DNA of 64,000 bases, from the NCBI RefSeq assembly GCF_013410775.1, contig NZ_JACCFH010000001.1:682001-746000 (forward strand). The letters are read 5' to 3'. The notes under the pieces are model-generated. The model worked only from the letters and a program-made list of their open reading frames with translations. It made no database searches and had not been told where the DNA came from. Below, piece after piece: positions 8,867 through 17,699 of this stretch (positions are counted from its first letter, which is position 1; each line of letters starts with the position of its first letter). The position numbers and the translations under genes were made by a program. This stretch comes from Sphaerotilus montanus (lineage in GTDB: Bacteria > Pseudomonadota > Gammaproteobacteria > Burkholderiales > Burkholderiaceae_C).

Positions 8867-10272
8867 AACTGAATCCTGTCCTGGCGGCGCTGCTGCTGAG
8901 CACCGCGGCGCTCTCTGCCGCGGCACAGTCCGTGCCATCGGGCACTGCGCTGCCCGCCGCTGCCACGTGTCCGACCGGCTTGCCCGAGGGCGCACGCTGC
9001 CTGAACGGCCGCGACTACCTCGGCGCCTGGTACTGGATCGCGGTGCCGAAGGACTGGACACCGGAGACGGGCGTGCTGGTGGTGCACGCCCACGGCGGCC
9101 CCGCGCTCGGCGAGCCGACGCTGGCCCGCGCCACCGCCGATCTGCAGCGCTGGAGCGTGATGGTGCGCGCCGGGCATGCCTGGGCGGGATCAAGCTTCCG
9201 GCAAGGGGGCGTCGAAGTGCTGGCTGCGGGCGAGGACACCGAGCGGCTGCGCCAGATCGCCGTGGCGGCGCTCGGCCAGCCACGCCGCACCCTGCTGCAC
9301 GGGCAAAGCTGGGGCGCCAGCGTCGCGGCGCGCATGGCAGAGCGCTACGTCACCCCCGACATCGACCCGCGCCGCACCACACCCGGACCGCAACCCTATG
9401 ACGGCGTGCTGCTGACCAGCGGCGTGCTGGCCGGAGGCACCCGGTCCTACGACGTGCGGCTCGACCTGCGCGTGGTCTACCAGGCGCTGTGCAACAACCA
9501 CCCGAAGCCCGACGAGAGTGCCTATCCGCTGTGGATGGGCCTGCCGCCGGAGACGAAGCTGACCCGGGTCGAACTGGCCGAGCGGGTCGATGCCTGCCTC
9601 GGCGTGCAGCGCAAGCCCACCGAGCGCAGCGCCGCCCAGCAGCAGCGCCTGACCACCCTCACCCGGGTGGTGAAGCTCCCCGAACAGGAGGTCCTCCCGC
9701 ACCTGCAATGGGCCACCTGGCACTTCCAGGACATCACGCTGCGCAAGCTCAAGGGCCGCAACCCGTTCGGCAACGAGGGCGTGCAGTACGCCGGTTCGCC
9801 AGACGACGCGGCGCTGAACCGCGACGTGCTGCGCTACCGCGCCGATCCCGCCGCACTGGCCGAACTCGCCCGCGACACCGACCCGACCGGCCGCCTGCTG
9901 CTGCCCACGCTGACGCTGCACGGCATCGACGACATGACCGCCTTCGTCGAGCTGGAGTCCCACTTCCGCGACAACGTCACCGAGTCCGGCGCGGCGGACC
10001 GGCTGGTGCAGGTCTACACCGCCGACCACGCACACAGCTACAGCAGCGATGCGCACTACGTGAGCGCGGTCGGCGCGCTGCTGGACTGGGTGGACAAGGG
10101 GGACAAGCCCGAAGCCGCGTCGCTGGAACAGCGCTGCAAGGCGCTTGCGGCTGTGTGGCAGCCGGCTGGCGGCTGCCGCATCCGCGCCGATTACCAGCCG
10201 GCCCCGCTCGGCAGCCGAGTGCCGACCCGGCGCCGGGCCGAGACCGCCACCCCGGGCGTCAGGCGACCCTGA
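8863..10272 (+). CDS. Secreted alpha/beta-hydrolase
   Basis: 469 residues from a GTG at 8863 that overlaps the amiC stop. A signal peptide (MKLNPVLAALLLSTAALSAA) ends at AAQS. The alpha/beta-hydrolase nucleophile elbow is GQSWGAS (about residues 148-154); an oxyanion-type HAHGGPA strand precedes it, an Asp candidate lies in HGIDDMTAFVE and the likely catalytic His is in TADHAHSY. Cysteines near the N-terminus (TCPTG, ARCLNG) and C-terminus may form disulfides, fitting a periplasmic or secreted enzyme. The substrate is not known; esterase or peptidase activity is possible. It is translationally coupled to amiC and overlaps convergent dedA by 14 bp. Confidence 0.8.
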   Translation: MKLNPVLAALLLSTAALSAAAQSVPSGTALPAAATCPTGLPEGARCLNGRDYLGAWYWIAVPKDWTPETGVLVVHAHGGPALGEPTLARATADLQRWSVMVRAGHAWAGSSFRQGGVEVLAAGEDTERLRQIAVAALGQPRRTLLHGQSWGASVAARMAERYVTPDIDPRRTTPGPQPYDGVLLTSGVLAGGTRSYDVRLDLRVVYQALCNNHPKPDESAYPLWMGLPPETKLTRVELAERVDACLGVQRKPTERSAAQQQRLTTLTRVVKLPEQEVLPHLQWATWHFQDITLRKLKGRNPFGNEGVQYAGSPDDAALNRDVLRYRADPAALAELARDTDPTGRLLLPTLTLHGIDDMTAFVELESHFRDNVTESGAADRLVQVYTADHAHSYSSDAHYVSAVGALLDWVDKGDKPEAASLEQRCKALAAVWQPAGGCRIRADYQPAPLGSRVPTRRRAETATPGVRRP

Positions 10273-10909
10273 CGTCGCTGCGCCGGGCCTTCCAGGCACC
10301 GAAGACCGCGATCAGGCCGGGGATGAGGATCATCGCCCAGATGATCTTGCTCAGATTGGCCTGTACCCAGGGCACGTTGCCGAACAGGTAGCCGGCCAGC
10401 GTCAGCCCGACCACCCAGAGCACGGCCCCGACGGCGTTGAACATCAGGAACTTCGGCCGCGTCATCTCGGCCACACCCGCCACGAAGGGCGCGAACGTGC
10501 GGATGAAGGGCATGAAGCGCGCGATGATGATCGTCACGCCCCCGTGGCGTTCGTAGAACTCGTGCGCCTGGTTGAAGGCCTGCTTGTTGAACCAGCGGGA
10601 GTTTTCCCACTGGAAGACCCTGGGGCCGAAATAGCGCCCGATGGTGTAGTTCGTCTGGTCCCCCAGCACGGCGGCCAGCAGCAGCAGCCCCATCGCCAGT
10701 GGCAGGTTCATCAGCCCGGCACCGCACATCGCACCAACCACGAACAGCAGCGAATCCCCCGGAAGGAAGGGCATCACCACCAGACCGGTCTCGACAAAGA
10801 TGATGGCGAACAGGAGGGCATAGACCCACAGCCCGTAGCGCGCGATGAACTCGGCCAGGTGCTTGTCCACATGGAGGATGAAATCGAGGAGGAAAGGCAG
10901 AAGATCCAT
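10259..10909 (-). CDS. DedA-family membrane protein
   Basis: 216 residues starting MDLLPFLLDFILHVDKHLAE. It shows the DedA/SNARE-associated pattern: ETGLVVMPFLPGDSLLFVVGA near the N-terminus, GDQTNYTIGRYFG, and FMPFIRTFAPFVAGVAEM with the conserved Phe-x-Arg-x3-Pro. It has about five membrane segments. DedA proteins help maintain envelope lipid homeostasis, probably by flipping undecaprenyl phosphate or phospholipids. The open frame extends upstream to 11446, but that part has no conserved content, so the ATG at 10909 is used. The 178-bp gap to the next gene shows no further ORF. Confidence 0.93.
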   Translation of the reverse strand: MDLLPFLLDFILHVDKHLAEFIARYGLWVYALLFAIIFVETGLVVMPFLPGDSLLFVVGAMCGAGLMNLPLAMGLLLLAAVLGDQTNYTIGRYFGPRVFQWENSRWFNKQAFNQAHEFYERHGGVTIIIARFMPFIRTFAPFVAGVAEMTRPKFLMFNAVGAVLWVVGLTLAGYLFGNVPWVQANLSKIIWAMILIPGLIAVFGAWKARRSDVRVA

Positions 10910-11087
10910 GGCGCGCGAGATTAACACCGCCCCATGGCAGCAGATTGCGCAATTCCACACGCCATCCCGCTGCACCCGGTCCGGTGTCATGACAAGTGAA
11001 ATTCCGGTAGGCACACTCGGTGCCGTCCATTCCGGGGATTGACACGCGATCCCCGCTCCACCTCCTCCCCTCCCCTTTCCTCTATCC

Positions 11088-12206
11088 ATGCTACGGAGAA
11101 GCTTCGTCCTGACGAGCGCCGGCGCCGCGCTGGCGTGGTCTGCCGGCTCGGTCCGTGCCGCGTCTGATCTGGTGCTCGGGCAGTCCGCGCCACTCACGGG
11201 TCCGCTGTCGCCGCCGGTCCTGGCCTTCAACGCCGGGGCACAGCTGGCCTTCGACACGCTCAACGCCCGCGGCGGCGTCGCCGGCCGGCGCCTGCGCTGG
11301 ATCACCGCCGATGACCGGGGCGACCCCGCGCTGGCCCAGGCCATCTGCGACAAGCTGATCACCGAGCAGAACGCCACCGCCCTCTTCGGCTGCGCCGGCA
11401 GCATGAGCCTGGCCGCCATCGAGCCGCTGCTGCGCCAGCACGGCATCCCCGCGCTGGGCGGACTCTGGGTGGCCGATTCGGTGCGGGCGCAGTGCCAGGG
11501 GGCCGCCTATTTCGTGCGCGCCAGCCATGCCCAGGAAGCTGCTGCACTCGCGCTGCACCTGGCCACCGTCGGCCTGCAGCGCATCGGCGTGGTGCACCTG
11601 GCCACCCCGTTTGGCGAGGAAGGCCTGAAGCTGATCGCCGACGCCCTCGCCACCCAAGGCCTGGCGCTGGCCGGCACCGCCGCCGTCACCCCCGATGGCG
11701 CCACCGCGCAGGAAGCCGCCCGCAAGCTGCTCGCGCTGGCCCCGCAGGCCATCGTGATGTTCATCAACGGCTCGCAGGCCGCCACCGTGATGGCCACCGC
11801 CGCCAACCTGCGCCGCCACCCGGCGTTCTACGGGCTGTCGATCGTCTCGGACGAGGACGCCATCCGCCGCATCGGCGCGCAGGCGCGCGGGCTGGCGATT
11901 TCCCAAGTGGTGCCCTACCCCTGGAGCGAGAGCGACCGGCAGATCGCCGACTACCGCGCCCTGGCCACCGCCGCCAAGGTGCCCGTCGGCTATGCGAGCC
12001 TGGAAGGCTGGCTCAATGCACAGGTGCTCATCGAGGCACTGCAGCGCTGCCGTGGCGACTTCACTCGCAGCCGGCTGCACGCCACGCTGAAGGTGCTGCA
12101 GTGGTACGTCGCGGGCATGACCGTGAACTTCAGCCGCCAGGAGCTGAGCGGCTCGCGCTTCGTCGAGCTGGTGCAATTGACCGAGACCGGCCGCTACCTG
12201 CACTGA
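11088..12206 (+). CDS. Branched-chain amino-acid-type ABC transporter substrate-binding protein
   Basis: 372 residues. The N-terminus (MLRRSFVLTSAGAALAWSAG, ending VRAASD) looks like a Sec or weak Tat signal. The mature part starts LVLGQSAPLTGPLS, typical of Leu/Ile/Val-binding (Peripla_BP_6) proteins, with GGVAGRRLRWITADDRGDP and TALFGCAGSMS. It would bind a small solute in the periplasm. No permease or ATPase gene is adjacent, so it may be an orphan binding protein, a common Burkholderiales pattern, or feed a sensor. The ligand is unknown. Confidence 0.88.
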   Translation: MLRRSFVLTSAGAALAWSAGSVRAASDLVLGQSAPLTGPLSPPVLAFNAGAQLAFDTLNARGGVAGRRLRWITADDRGDPALAQAICDKLITEQNATALFGCAGSMSLAAIEPLLRQHGIPALGGLWVADSVRAQCQGAAYFVRASHAQEAAALALHLATVGLQRIGVVHLATPFGEEGLKLIADALATQGLALAGTAAVTPDGATAQEAARKLLALAPQAIVMFINGSQAATVMATAANLRRHPAFYGLSIVSDEDAIRRIGAQARGLAISQVVPYPWSESDRQIADYRALATAAKVPVGYASLEGWLNAQVLIEALQRCRGDFTRSRLHATLKVLQWYVAGMTVNFSRQELSGSRFVELVQLTETGRYLH

Positions 12207-12261
12207 GCCGCCCTTTCACCGCACTGCCCCATGCCCGGGCCGGGTTCCTACAATCCGCCCC

Positions 12262-14112
12262 ATGTCGATCCTTCCTCCCCCGCGCCGCCCCATCCGTGAA
12301 CTGCCCGACGAGCTGATCAGCCAGATCGCGGCCGGCGAGGTGGTCGAGCGTCCCGCCTCGGTCGTGCGCGAACTGCTGGACAACGCGCTGGACGCCGGCG
12401 CCGCGCAGATCACCGTGCGCCTGAGCGCGGGCGGCGTGCGCGCCATCGTGGTCGAGGACGACGGCGCGGGCATCCCCGAGGACGAACTGCCGCTGGCCCT
12501 GCGCCGCCACGCCACCAGCAAGATCGGCTCGCTCGGCGACCTGGAGCAGGTCGCCACCATGGGCTTTCGCGGCGAGGCGCTGGCCGCCATCGGCTCGGTG
12601 GCCGAGCTGTCGATCACCAGCCGCACCGCCGAGTGCGCACACGCCCGGCGCATCGACGCCCGCACCGGCGAGATGGCCCCGGCGGCCCGCGCCACCGGCA
12701 CCACGGTCGAGGTGCGCGAGCTGTTCTTCTCCACCCCGGCGCGGCGCAAGTTCCTCAAGACCGACGCGACCGAGCTGGGCCACTGCCTCGAAGCCGTGCG
12801 GCGCCACGCGCTGGTGCATCCGGACGTCGGATTCGCGGTCTGGCACGAGGGCAAGCTGGTCGAGCAGCTGCGTGCCGCCACAGCCGAACAGCGTGTGCGC
12901 GACGTGCTGGGGGCGGATTTCATCGCTGCGAGCCGGCCGGTCGAGGTGCAGGTGGGGCCGCTGCTGATCAGCGGCCGGGTCGGGTTGCCCGAGGCGGCGC
13001 GGGCGCGGGCAGATCTGCAGTACGCCTACGTCAACGGCCGCCATGTGCGCGACCGGCTGATCGGGCATGGCGTGCGCGCGGCCTACGAGGACGTGCTGCA
13101 TGGTTCGCGGCAGCCGAGCTATGTGCTGCGCATCGACATCGCACCGGACCGGGTCGACGTGAACGTGCACCCGACCAAGATCGAGGTGCGCTTCCGCGAT
13201 TCGCGCGAGGTGCACCAGGCGGTGCGGCGGGCGGTGGAGCAGGCGCTGGCGCCATCGCGCACGGCGGATGCGCCCGGCGACGAGACCGGCGATCCGCTCG
13301 CCGACCCCATGCGCTCCTCGCCGCAGACCGTGGACGCGCCGCCCTCCCCGATGCCGGCCTGGCGCCCGCCGCCGCAGATCCAGGGCACGCTGGTGCTGCA
13401 GCACGCCGCCGCCCTGCACGCCCGCGAGATGCCGCCCGACTGGCCGCGCAGCCCGAGCGCTGCGCCGGTGGTACACGCCGCACCGGCGCCGTCGCCGGCA
13501 TCTGCGCCAACCGAGGAATGGCCGCTCGGCCGCGCGCTGGCGCAACTCGGCGGCCTCTACGTGCTGGCCGAGAACCGCCACGGCCTGGTGATCGTGGACA
13601 TGCACGCCGCGCACGAGCGCATCGTCTACGAACAGCTCAAGGCGCGGCTCGGCGATGGCCCGGGCGAGCGCACGATCGACAGCCAGCCGCTGCTGATCCC
13701 GGCCACCTTCTCCGCCACGCCGAACGAAGTCGCCGCGGCCGAATCGCATGCCGCCACGCTGGCGCGGCTCGGGCTGGATGTGGCCCCCCTGTCGCCGGGG
13801 GTGCTGGCCGTGCGCGCCGTGCCCGCGGCGCTGCGGGATGCGGATGCAGTCGCGCTGGCGCGATCGGTGCTGGCCGAGTTGTCGGAGCACGAGGCCAGTG
13901 CGCTGGTGCAGCGGGCCCACGACGAGATCCTGTCCACCATGGCCTGCCACGGCGCCGTGCGCGCCAACCGGCGGCTCACGCTGGAGGAGATGAACGCCCT
14001 GCTGCGCGACATGGAACGCACCGAGCGCGCCGACCTGTGCAACCACGGCCGCCCGACCTGGCGCCAGGTCACGATCCGGGAACTCGACACGCTGTTCCTC
14101 CGCGGCCGCTGA
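12262..14112 (+). CDS. mutL: DNA mismatch repair protein MutL
   Basis: 616 residues. The N-terminal GHKL ATPase has IAAGEVVERPASVVREL, DDGAGIP and TMGFRGEALAAIGSV. The transducer domain contains NVHPTKIEVRF. A Pro/Ala-rich linker (about 335-415) precedes the dimerisation/endonuclease domain with VDMHAAHERIVYE, which matches the DQHA(X)2E(X)4E endonuclease motif with Met for Gln, a form also known in Neisseria MutL. It couples MutS mismatch recognition to strand nicking; betaproteobacteria lack MutH, consistent with MutL carrying the nuclease. Length is normal. Confidence 0.96.
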   Translation: MSILPPPRRPIRELPDELISQIAAGEVVERPASVVRELLDNALDAGAAQITVRLSAGGVRAIVVEDDGAGIPEDELPLALRRHATSKIGSLGDLEQVATMGFRGEALAAIGSVAELSITSRTAECAHARRIDARTGEMAPAARATGTTVEVRELFFSTPARRKFLKTDATELGHCLEAVRRHALVHPDVGFAVWHEGKLVEQLRAATAEQRVRDVLGADFIAASRPVEVQVGPLLISGRVGLPEAARARADLQYAYVNGRHVRDRLIGHGVRAAYEDVLHGSRQPSYVLRIDIAPDRVDVNVHPTKIEVRFRDSREVHQAVRRAVEQALAPSRTADAPGDETGDPLADPMRSSPQTVDAPPSPMPAWRPPPQIQGTLVLQHAAALHAREMPPDWPRSPSAAPVVHAAPAPSPASAPTEEWPLGRALAQLGGLYVLAENRHGLVIVDMHAAHERIVYEQLKARLGDGPGERTIDSQPLLIPATFSATPNEVAAAESHAATLARLGLDVAPLSPGVLAVRAVPAALRDADAVALARSVLAELSEHEASALVQRAHDEILSTMACHGAVRANRRLTLEEMNALLRDMERTERADLCNHGRPTWRQVTIRELDTLFLRGR

Positions 14113-14133
14113 ACGGAGCCGCGTCGCCCAGGT

Positions 14134-16704
14134 TCAGAGATCGGCGACGGAGCGGACTTCGTCCAGGCTGGTCAGCCCCGCCAGCATCTTCTCCACGGCG
14201 TCCTGCCGCAGCGTGCGCATGCCGTCCACCAGCCCCTGGCGCTGGATGTTCCAGGCCGGCGCGCCCGCGCGGATCAGCCGGCGCAGTTCCCGGTTGATCA
14301 CCAGCAGTTCGTGCACCGCCACCCGGCCGCGGTACCCCGAGTCGCGGCAGCGCTCGCAGCCGGCGCTCTGGTAGCGGCGCAGGCGGCCGTCGCGGCCGTA
14401 GCGCTCCAGCCAGCTCGCGCGCAGCTGCTCGCGTTCGACGTCGGCGGCTTCCACTGCGGCGCCGTGGAAGTAGCCCTCGATCCACTCGTCGATTTCCGGC
14501 TCCTTGGCCGAACGGCTCATGCGGCAGGCGCTGCACAGGCGGCGCAGCAGGCGCTGGGCATGCACGCCGAGCAGCGCGTCGCCCAGGTTCCATGGCTCCA
14601 CGCCCATGTCCAGCAGGCGCTGGATCGCCTCGGACGCCGTGCGCCCCGGCATCGACGCCAGCACCAGCCGGCCCGACACCGCCGCTTCGGTGGCCAGCCG
14701 CGCGGTGGCGGCGTCGCGGATCGTGTCGATCAGGATGATGTCGGCGTCCGCGGACATCACCGCCCGCAGCGCCTGCTCGTGCGTGTGGCCGTTGCGCGGG
14801 TTGACCTCGATCTGGCGCACACCGGGCAGGCCCATCTCGATGCGCTCCTCAATGGAGACGATCTTGCGGTCCGGCTGGTTCACCAGCGCCAGCTCGGCGA
14901 ACAGGGTCGTGGTGCGCCCGGAGCGGGCCGGACCGACCGTGAGCAGCATCCCCGACGGACGCTTGAGCATGGCGCCGATGCGCTCCTGGTCCTGCGTCGT
15001 GAGACCCAGGCCATCGAACTTCAAGGTCTTCAGCCGCGTCGGCAGCCCGAGCACCACGTCCTCGAAACCGCCATGCGTCGGCAGCGTCGTCACGCGCAAC
15101 TCGATCTTGTGCGCCTGCATCAGCCGCGAGAACGCCAGCCGGCCCTCCTGCGGGTGGCGCGTGTCGTTGACGTCCAGCTCGGCCAGCGTCTTGATGCGCG
15201 GAATCAGGCTGTTGCGGTAACTGCCGGGCAGCTCGCTGTGCGGCTCCATGCGGCCGTCGCGGCGCAGGCGCACCCAGAGCTTGTCCTCGCTGGGATGGTT
15301 TTCGAGGTGGATGCTGCTGGCGCCGCGGCCCATGGCGTCGGCCACCAGCGTGATCAGCAGCTGCACGACCGGGCCGCTGGCGCGCTCGGCCTTGTCGGTC
15401 TTCGCGGCCTTGCCCGCGCGCCGGCCGGAGGCCGAGTCGGCGGTGTCGCCCGCCTCGGCGACCGCACCGGGCGCCGCGGATCCGCCCTCCAGGTCCGGCA
15501 TCGGCAGGCGCTCGTAGCCGCGCTCGATCGCCGCCTTCAGATCGCCCGTGCCCGCCAGCGCGGGTGCGATCGCGCAGTGGGTCAGCGTCTGCAGTTGCTC
15601 CAGCACGGCCTGGCGGGTCACGTCCTGCATCGCCACCACCAGCCGGCCGGCGCGGTGCACCAGCGGCAGCACCTCCAGCGTGCGCGCCAGATCGGCCGGC
15701 AGCCGGGCCAGCGCCTCGATCTGCGGCTTGAAGGTGCTCAGGTTGACGACCGGATAGCCCAGCTTGCGCGCCAGCGCCACGCGCAGCTGCTGCTGCGTGA
15801 CCCATTCGCGGCTCAGCAGCACCTCGCCCAGCGGCTGCATGCGCTCGGTGACCTGCTGGCCGAGCACTTCGCCGAGCTGCTCGTCGGTGACATAGCCCAG
15901 CGCCACCAGCGCCTCGCCCAGCCGCACCATCGGCATGCGTGCCTGCTTGTCCAGCGCCGAGAGCAGCTGTTCGGGCGTGACGATCTGGCGCGCGACCAGC
16001 AGCTCGCCGAGCTTCTGGCCACGGTTCTTCTTCTGGATCTGCACCGCCTGCTCGACCTGCTCCGGCGTGATCGCCGCCTCTTCCACCAGCAGCTTGCCCA
16101 GCCGCTCGCCAACCAGCACGCGGTCATAGGCCGAGCGCGGCATGAAGGAGGTCTGGACCGTGCCACGGTCGTCCAGCGGCGCGAACAGGAACAGGCCGAC
16201 CTCGTTCTCGACATGGCCGACCGTGACGCCGCCCACCGAACCACCGCCGTTGAGGTGGACGGTGTAGGGCTGGGCGGCGTGGTGTTCGAGCACCTGGGTG
16301 TGTTCTTCGGAGGCGGGCTCGGCCGGCGCCGCGGCGGGCGTCGCCTCGGCGGGAGCCGGAGCCGCCGGCTGGCGGGCCAGCGGCACGGTGGGCGTGCGCA
16401 GCGTGATGCGCCGGATCTGGTCGAAGCGCATCGGCAGCGAGATGCGCTCCGGCGGCACCTGCACCCGCGCGATGCCCGCCGACACCTCCATCGCCAGCAG
16501 CTCGCCGGTCATCAGGTTGCCAGTGCGCCCCTCGATCTCGCAGGCCAGCGGCTCGCGCTGCGGCTCGGGCAGCGCGTAGGCGGCGAACGGCGGCGTCGGC
16601 CAGGCGAACGGCGCGTCACCGCCCTTGCGCGGACGCGCCGACAGCGGCAGCGGCGCCTCGGCCGGTGTGGCGGACTTCAGATGCGACTGGGACAGATCGG
16701 ACAT
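14134..16704 (-). CDS. GspE/PulE-like protein with tandem MshEN repeats and degenerate ATPase motifs
   Basis: 856 residues from the ATG at 16704, which has a Shine-Dalgarno-like AGGA upstream. Residues about 1-185 are a non-conserved, partly Pro/Ala-rich N-terminus. Residues about 195-320 hold four tandem units of the type LG-x-LLV-x4-T-x2-Q; one (RLGEALVALGYVTDEQLGEV, followed by LGQQ) matches the MshEN cyclic di-GMP signature. A T2SSE ATPase-like domain follows, but Walker A reads GPARSGRTTT (591-600; Lys replaced by Arg), the Walker B Glu position reads ILIDTIRD, and the usual His box TLHTNDA reads SMPGRTA. Two CxxC pairs (CSAC, CERC) of the zinc subdomain are kept. It may be a c-di-GMP-responsive pseudo-ATPase. 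No pilin or secretin gene is adjacent. Confidence 0.82.
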   Translation of the reverse strand: MSDLSQSHLKSATPAEAPLPLSARPRKGGDAPFAWPTPPFAAYALPEPQREPLACEIEGRTGNLMTGELLAMEVSAGIARVQVPPERISLPMRFDQIRRITLRTPTVPLARQPAAPAPAEATPAAAPAEPASEEHTQVLEHHAAQPYTVHLNGGGSVGGVTVGHVENEVGLFLFAPLDDRGTVQTSFMPRSAYDRVLVGERLGKLLVEEAAITPEQVEQAVQIQKKNRGQKLGELLVARQIVTPEQLLSALDKQARMPMVRLGEALVALGYVTDEQLGEVLGQQVTERMQPLGEVLLSREWVTQQQLRVALARKLGYPVVNLSTFKPQIEALARLPADLARTLEVLPLVHRAGRLVVAMQDVTRQAVLEQLQTLTHCAIAPALAGTGDLKAAIERGYERLPMPDLEGGSAAPGAVAEAGDTADSASGRRAGKAAKTDKAERASGPVVQLLITLVADAMGRGASSIHLENHPSEDKLWVRLRRDGRMEPHSELPGSYRNSLIPRIKTLAELDVNDTRHPQEGRLAFSRLMQAHKIELRVTTLPTHGGFEDVVLGLPTRLKTLKFDGLGLTTQDQERIGAMLKRPSGMLLTVGPARSGRTTTLFAELALVNQPDRKIVSIEERIEMGLPGVRQIEVNPRNGHTHEQALRAVMSADADIILIDTIRDAATARLATEAAVSGRLVLASMPGRTASEAIQRLLDMGVEPWNLGDALLGVHAQRLLRRLCSACRMSRSAKEPEIDEWIEGYFHGAAVEAADVEREQLRASWLERYGRDGRLRRYQSAGCERCRDSGYRGRVAVHELLVINRELRRLIRAGAPAWNIQRQGLVDGMRTLRQDAVEKMLAGLTSLDEVRSVADL

Positions 16705-16875
16705 GGGCGGTTCCTGGAGGCGGGCAGACAAGCCGTCGTGTCGGCGCGCCGAGCGCACCGGGACGGATGGATGCTAGGGAAGCAGCCGCTGGGGGGAAGG
16801 CGGGAATAGGTGATGAATGCGGGGGCGATTCGTCCCCGATGTCGAACCGCTCTATCGCCAAGGCACTGGCAAAAA

Positions 16876-16890
16876 ATAGCAAATTGCTAT
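16876..16890. promoter_or_regulatory. Palindromic operator in front of higBA
   Basis: ATAGCAA-A-TTGCTAT is a perfect 7-bp inverted repeat with one central base. It sits 11 bp before the toxin start, overlapping a plausible -10 (TATAAA at 16888-16893; -35 CTGGCA at 16866-16871). HigA-type antitoxins usually autorepress by binding such palindromes. The surrounding 40 bp are much more AT-rich than the neighbourhood. Confidence 0.6.
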
Positions 16891-16901
16891 AAATTTGATC
16901 C

Positions 16902-17192
16902 ATGCCGATGAAGCTGATCTCCAACAAGACCTTGCGCGAGTTTGTGGTTCATCACCCGGACGCTGACAACCCGTTGCGCGCCTTTCGGCTGAAGATCGAA
17001 AAGGGCAGCTTTGCGCGCTTCGCGGACTTGCGCACCGCCTTCCCCGGCGTGGACAAGGTGGGCGATCTGTACGTGTTCAACATCGGTGGCAACAAGTACC
17101 GGCTGATCGCGTCGATTGCCTACAAGGTGAAGACGGTCTGGATCAAGGCAGTTCTCACCCACGCCGAGTACGATCAAGGAGCCTGGAAATGA
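16902..17192 (+). CDS. higB: HigB-type toxin (mRNA interferase, RelE superfamily)
   Basis: 96 residues. The sequence ISNKTLREFVVHHPDAD, then KVGDLYVFNIGGNKYRLIAS and KTVWIKAVLTHAEYD, matches the HigB_toxin family (proteins that begin with 'K.IS.k.L..F...hp.a...l') which cleave mRNA on the ribosome. It is the first gene of a toxin-antitoxin operon and its stop overlaps the antitoxin ATG as ATGA, so the two are translationally coupled. Toxin-first order is normal for hig systems. The last conserved residues (TH-x-EYD) are intact, so the toxin is probably functional. Confidence 0.92.
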   Translation: MPMKLISNKTLREFVVHHPDADNPLRAFRLKIEKGSFARFADLRTAFPGVDKVGDLYVFNIGGNKYRLIASIAYKVKTVWIKAVLTHAEYDQGAWK

Positions 17193-17602
17193 ACCTGTCC
17201 GACATTGCTTCCCACTGGGTTGCCCTGCACGAAACACTAGGCCTCGGCGGACCAATCCGCGACGAGGCGCACTACGCACAGTTGCTGGAGGTGGTCGATC
17301 AGCTCATGGACGACGTGCCGGGGCTGGAGTCCGGCCCGATGGGGGCGCTGGTCGATGTGCTGGCGGATCGCATCCGCGAGTACGAAGACCGTGTCCACCC
17401 CTGGCCGGCGCAGCCGCTGGCGCCGCACGAGTTGCTGCACGAGTTGATGGTCGAGCACGGGTTGACGCAGTCGCAGTTGCCGGAGGTGGGGGCACAGAGC
17501 GTGGTGTCAGCCGTGCTGGCCGGCAAGCGGGCGCTGAATCTGCGGCAGGTCAAGGCGCTGGCGCGGCGGTTCGGGGTGTCGGTCGAGGTATTTGCGGGCT
17601 GA
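17189..17602 (+). CDS. higA: HigA-type antitoxin with C-terminal HTH
   Basis: 137 residues. The N-terminal half (residues 1-75) is a helical region with Asp/Glu-rich VVDQLMDDVPGLESGPMGAL typical of long HigA antitoxins; the C-terminal half is an XRE-like helix-turn-helix, HELMVEHGLTQSQLPEVGAQ followed by SVVSAVLAGKRALNLRQVKA. It should neutralise HigB and repress the operon through the palindrome at 16876-16890. It overlaps higB by 4 bp. Confidence 0.9.
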   Translation: MNLSDIASHWVALHETLGLGGPIRDEAHYAQLLEVVDQLMDDVPGLESGPMGALVDVLADRIREYEDRVHPWPAQPLAPHELLHELMVEHGLTQSQLPEVGAQSVVSAVLAGKRALNLRQVKALARRFGVSVEVFAG

Positions 17603-17699
17603 CCTCCACCTGAGCCGCGCGCTGCAGCAAGATTCCGCCCCATGCGCGTGTTCAGAATCTGACAAATTCTGGTCTTGCAGTACCACGGGCAGCGGCGAC

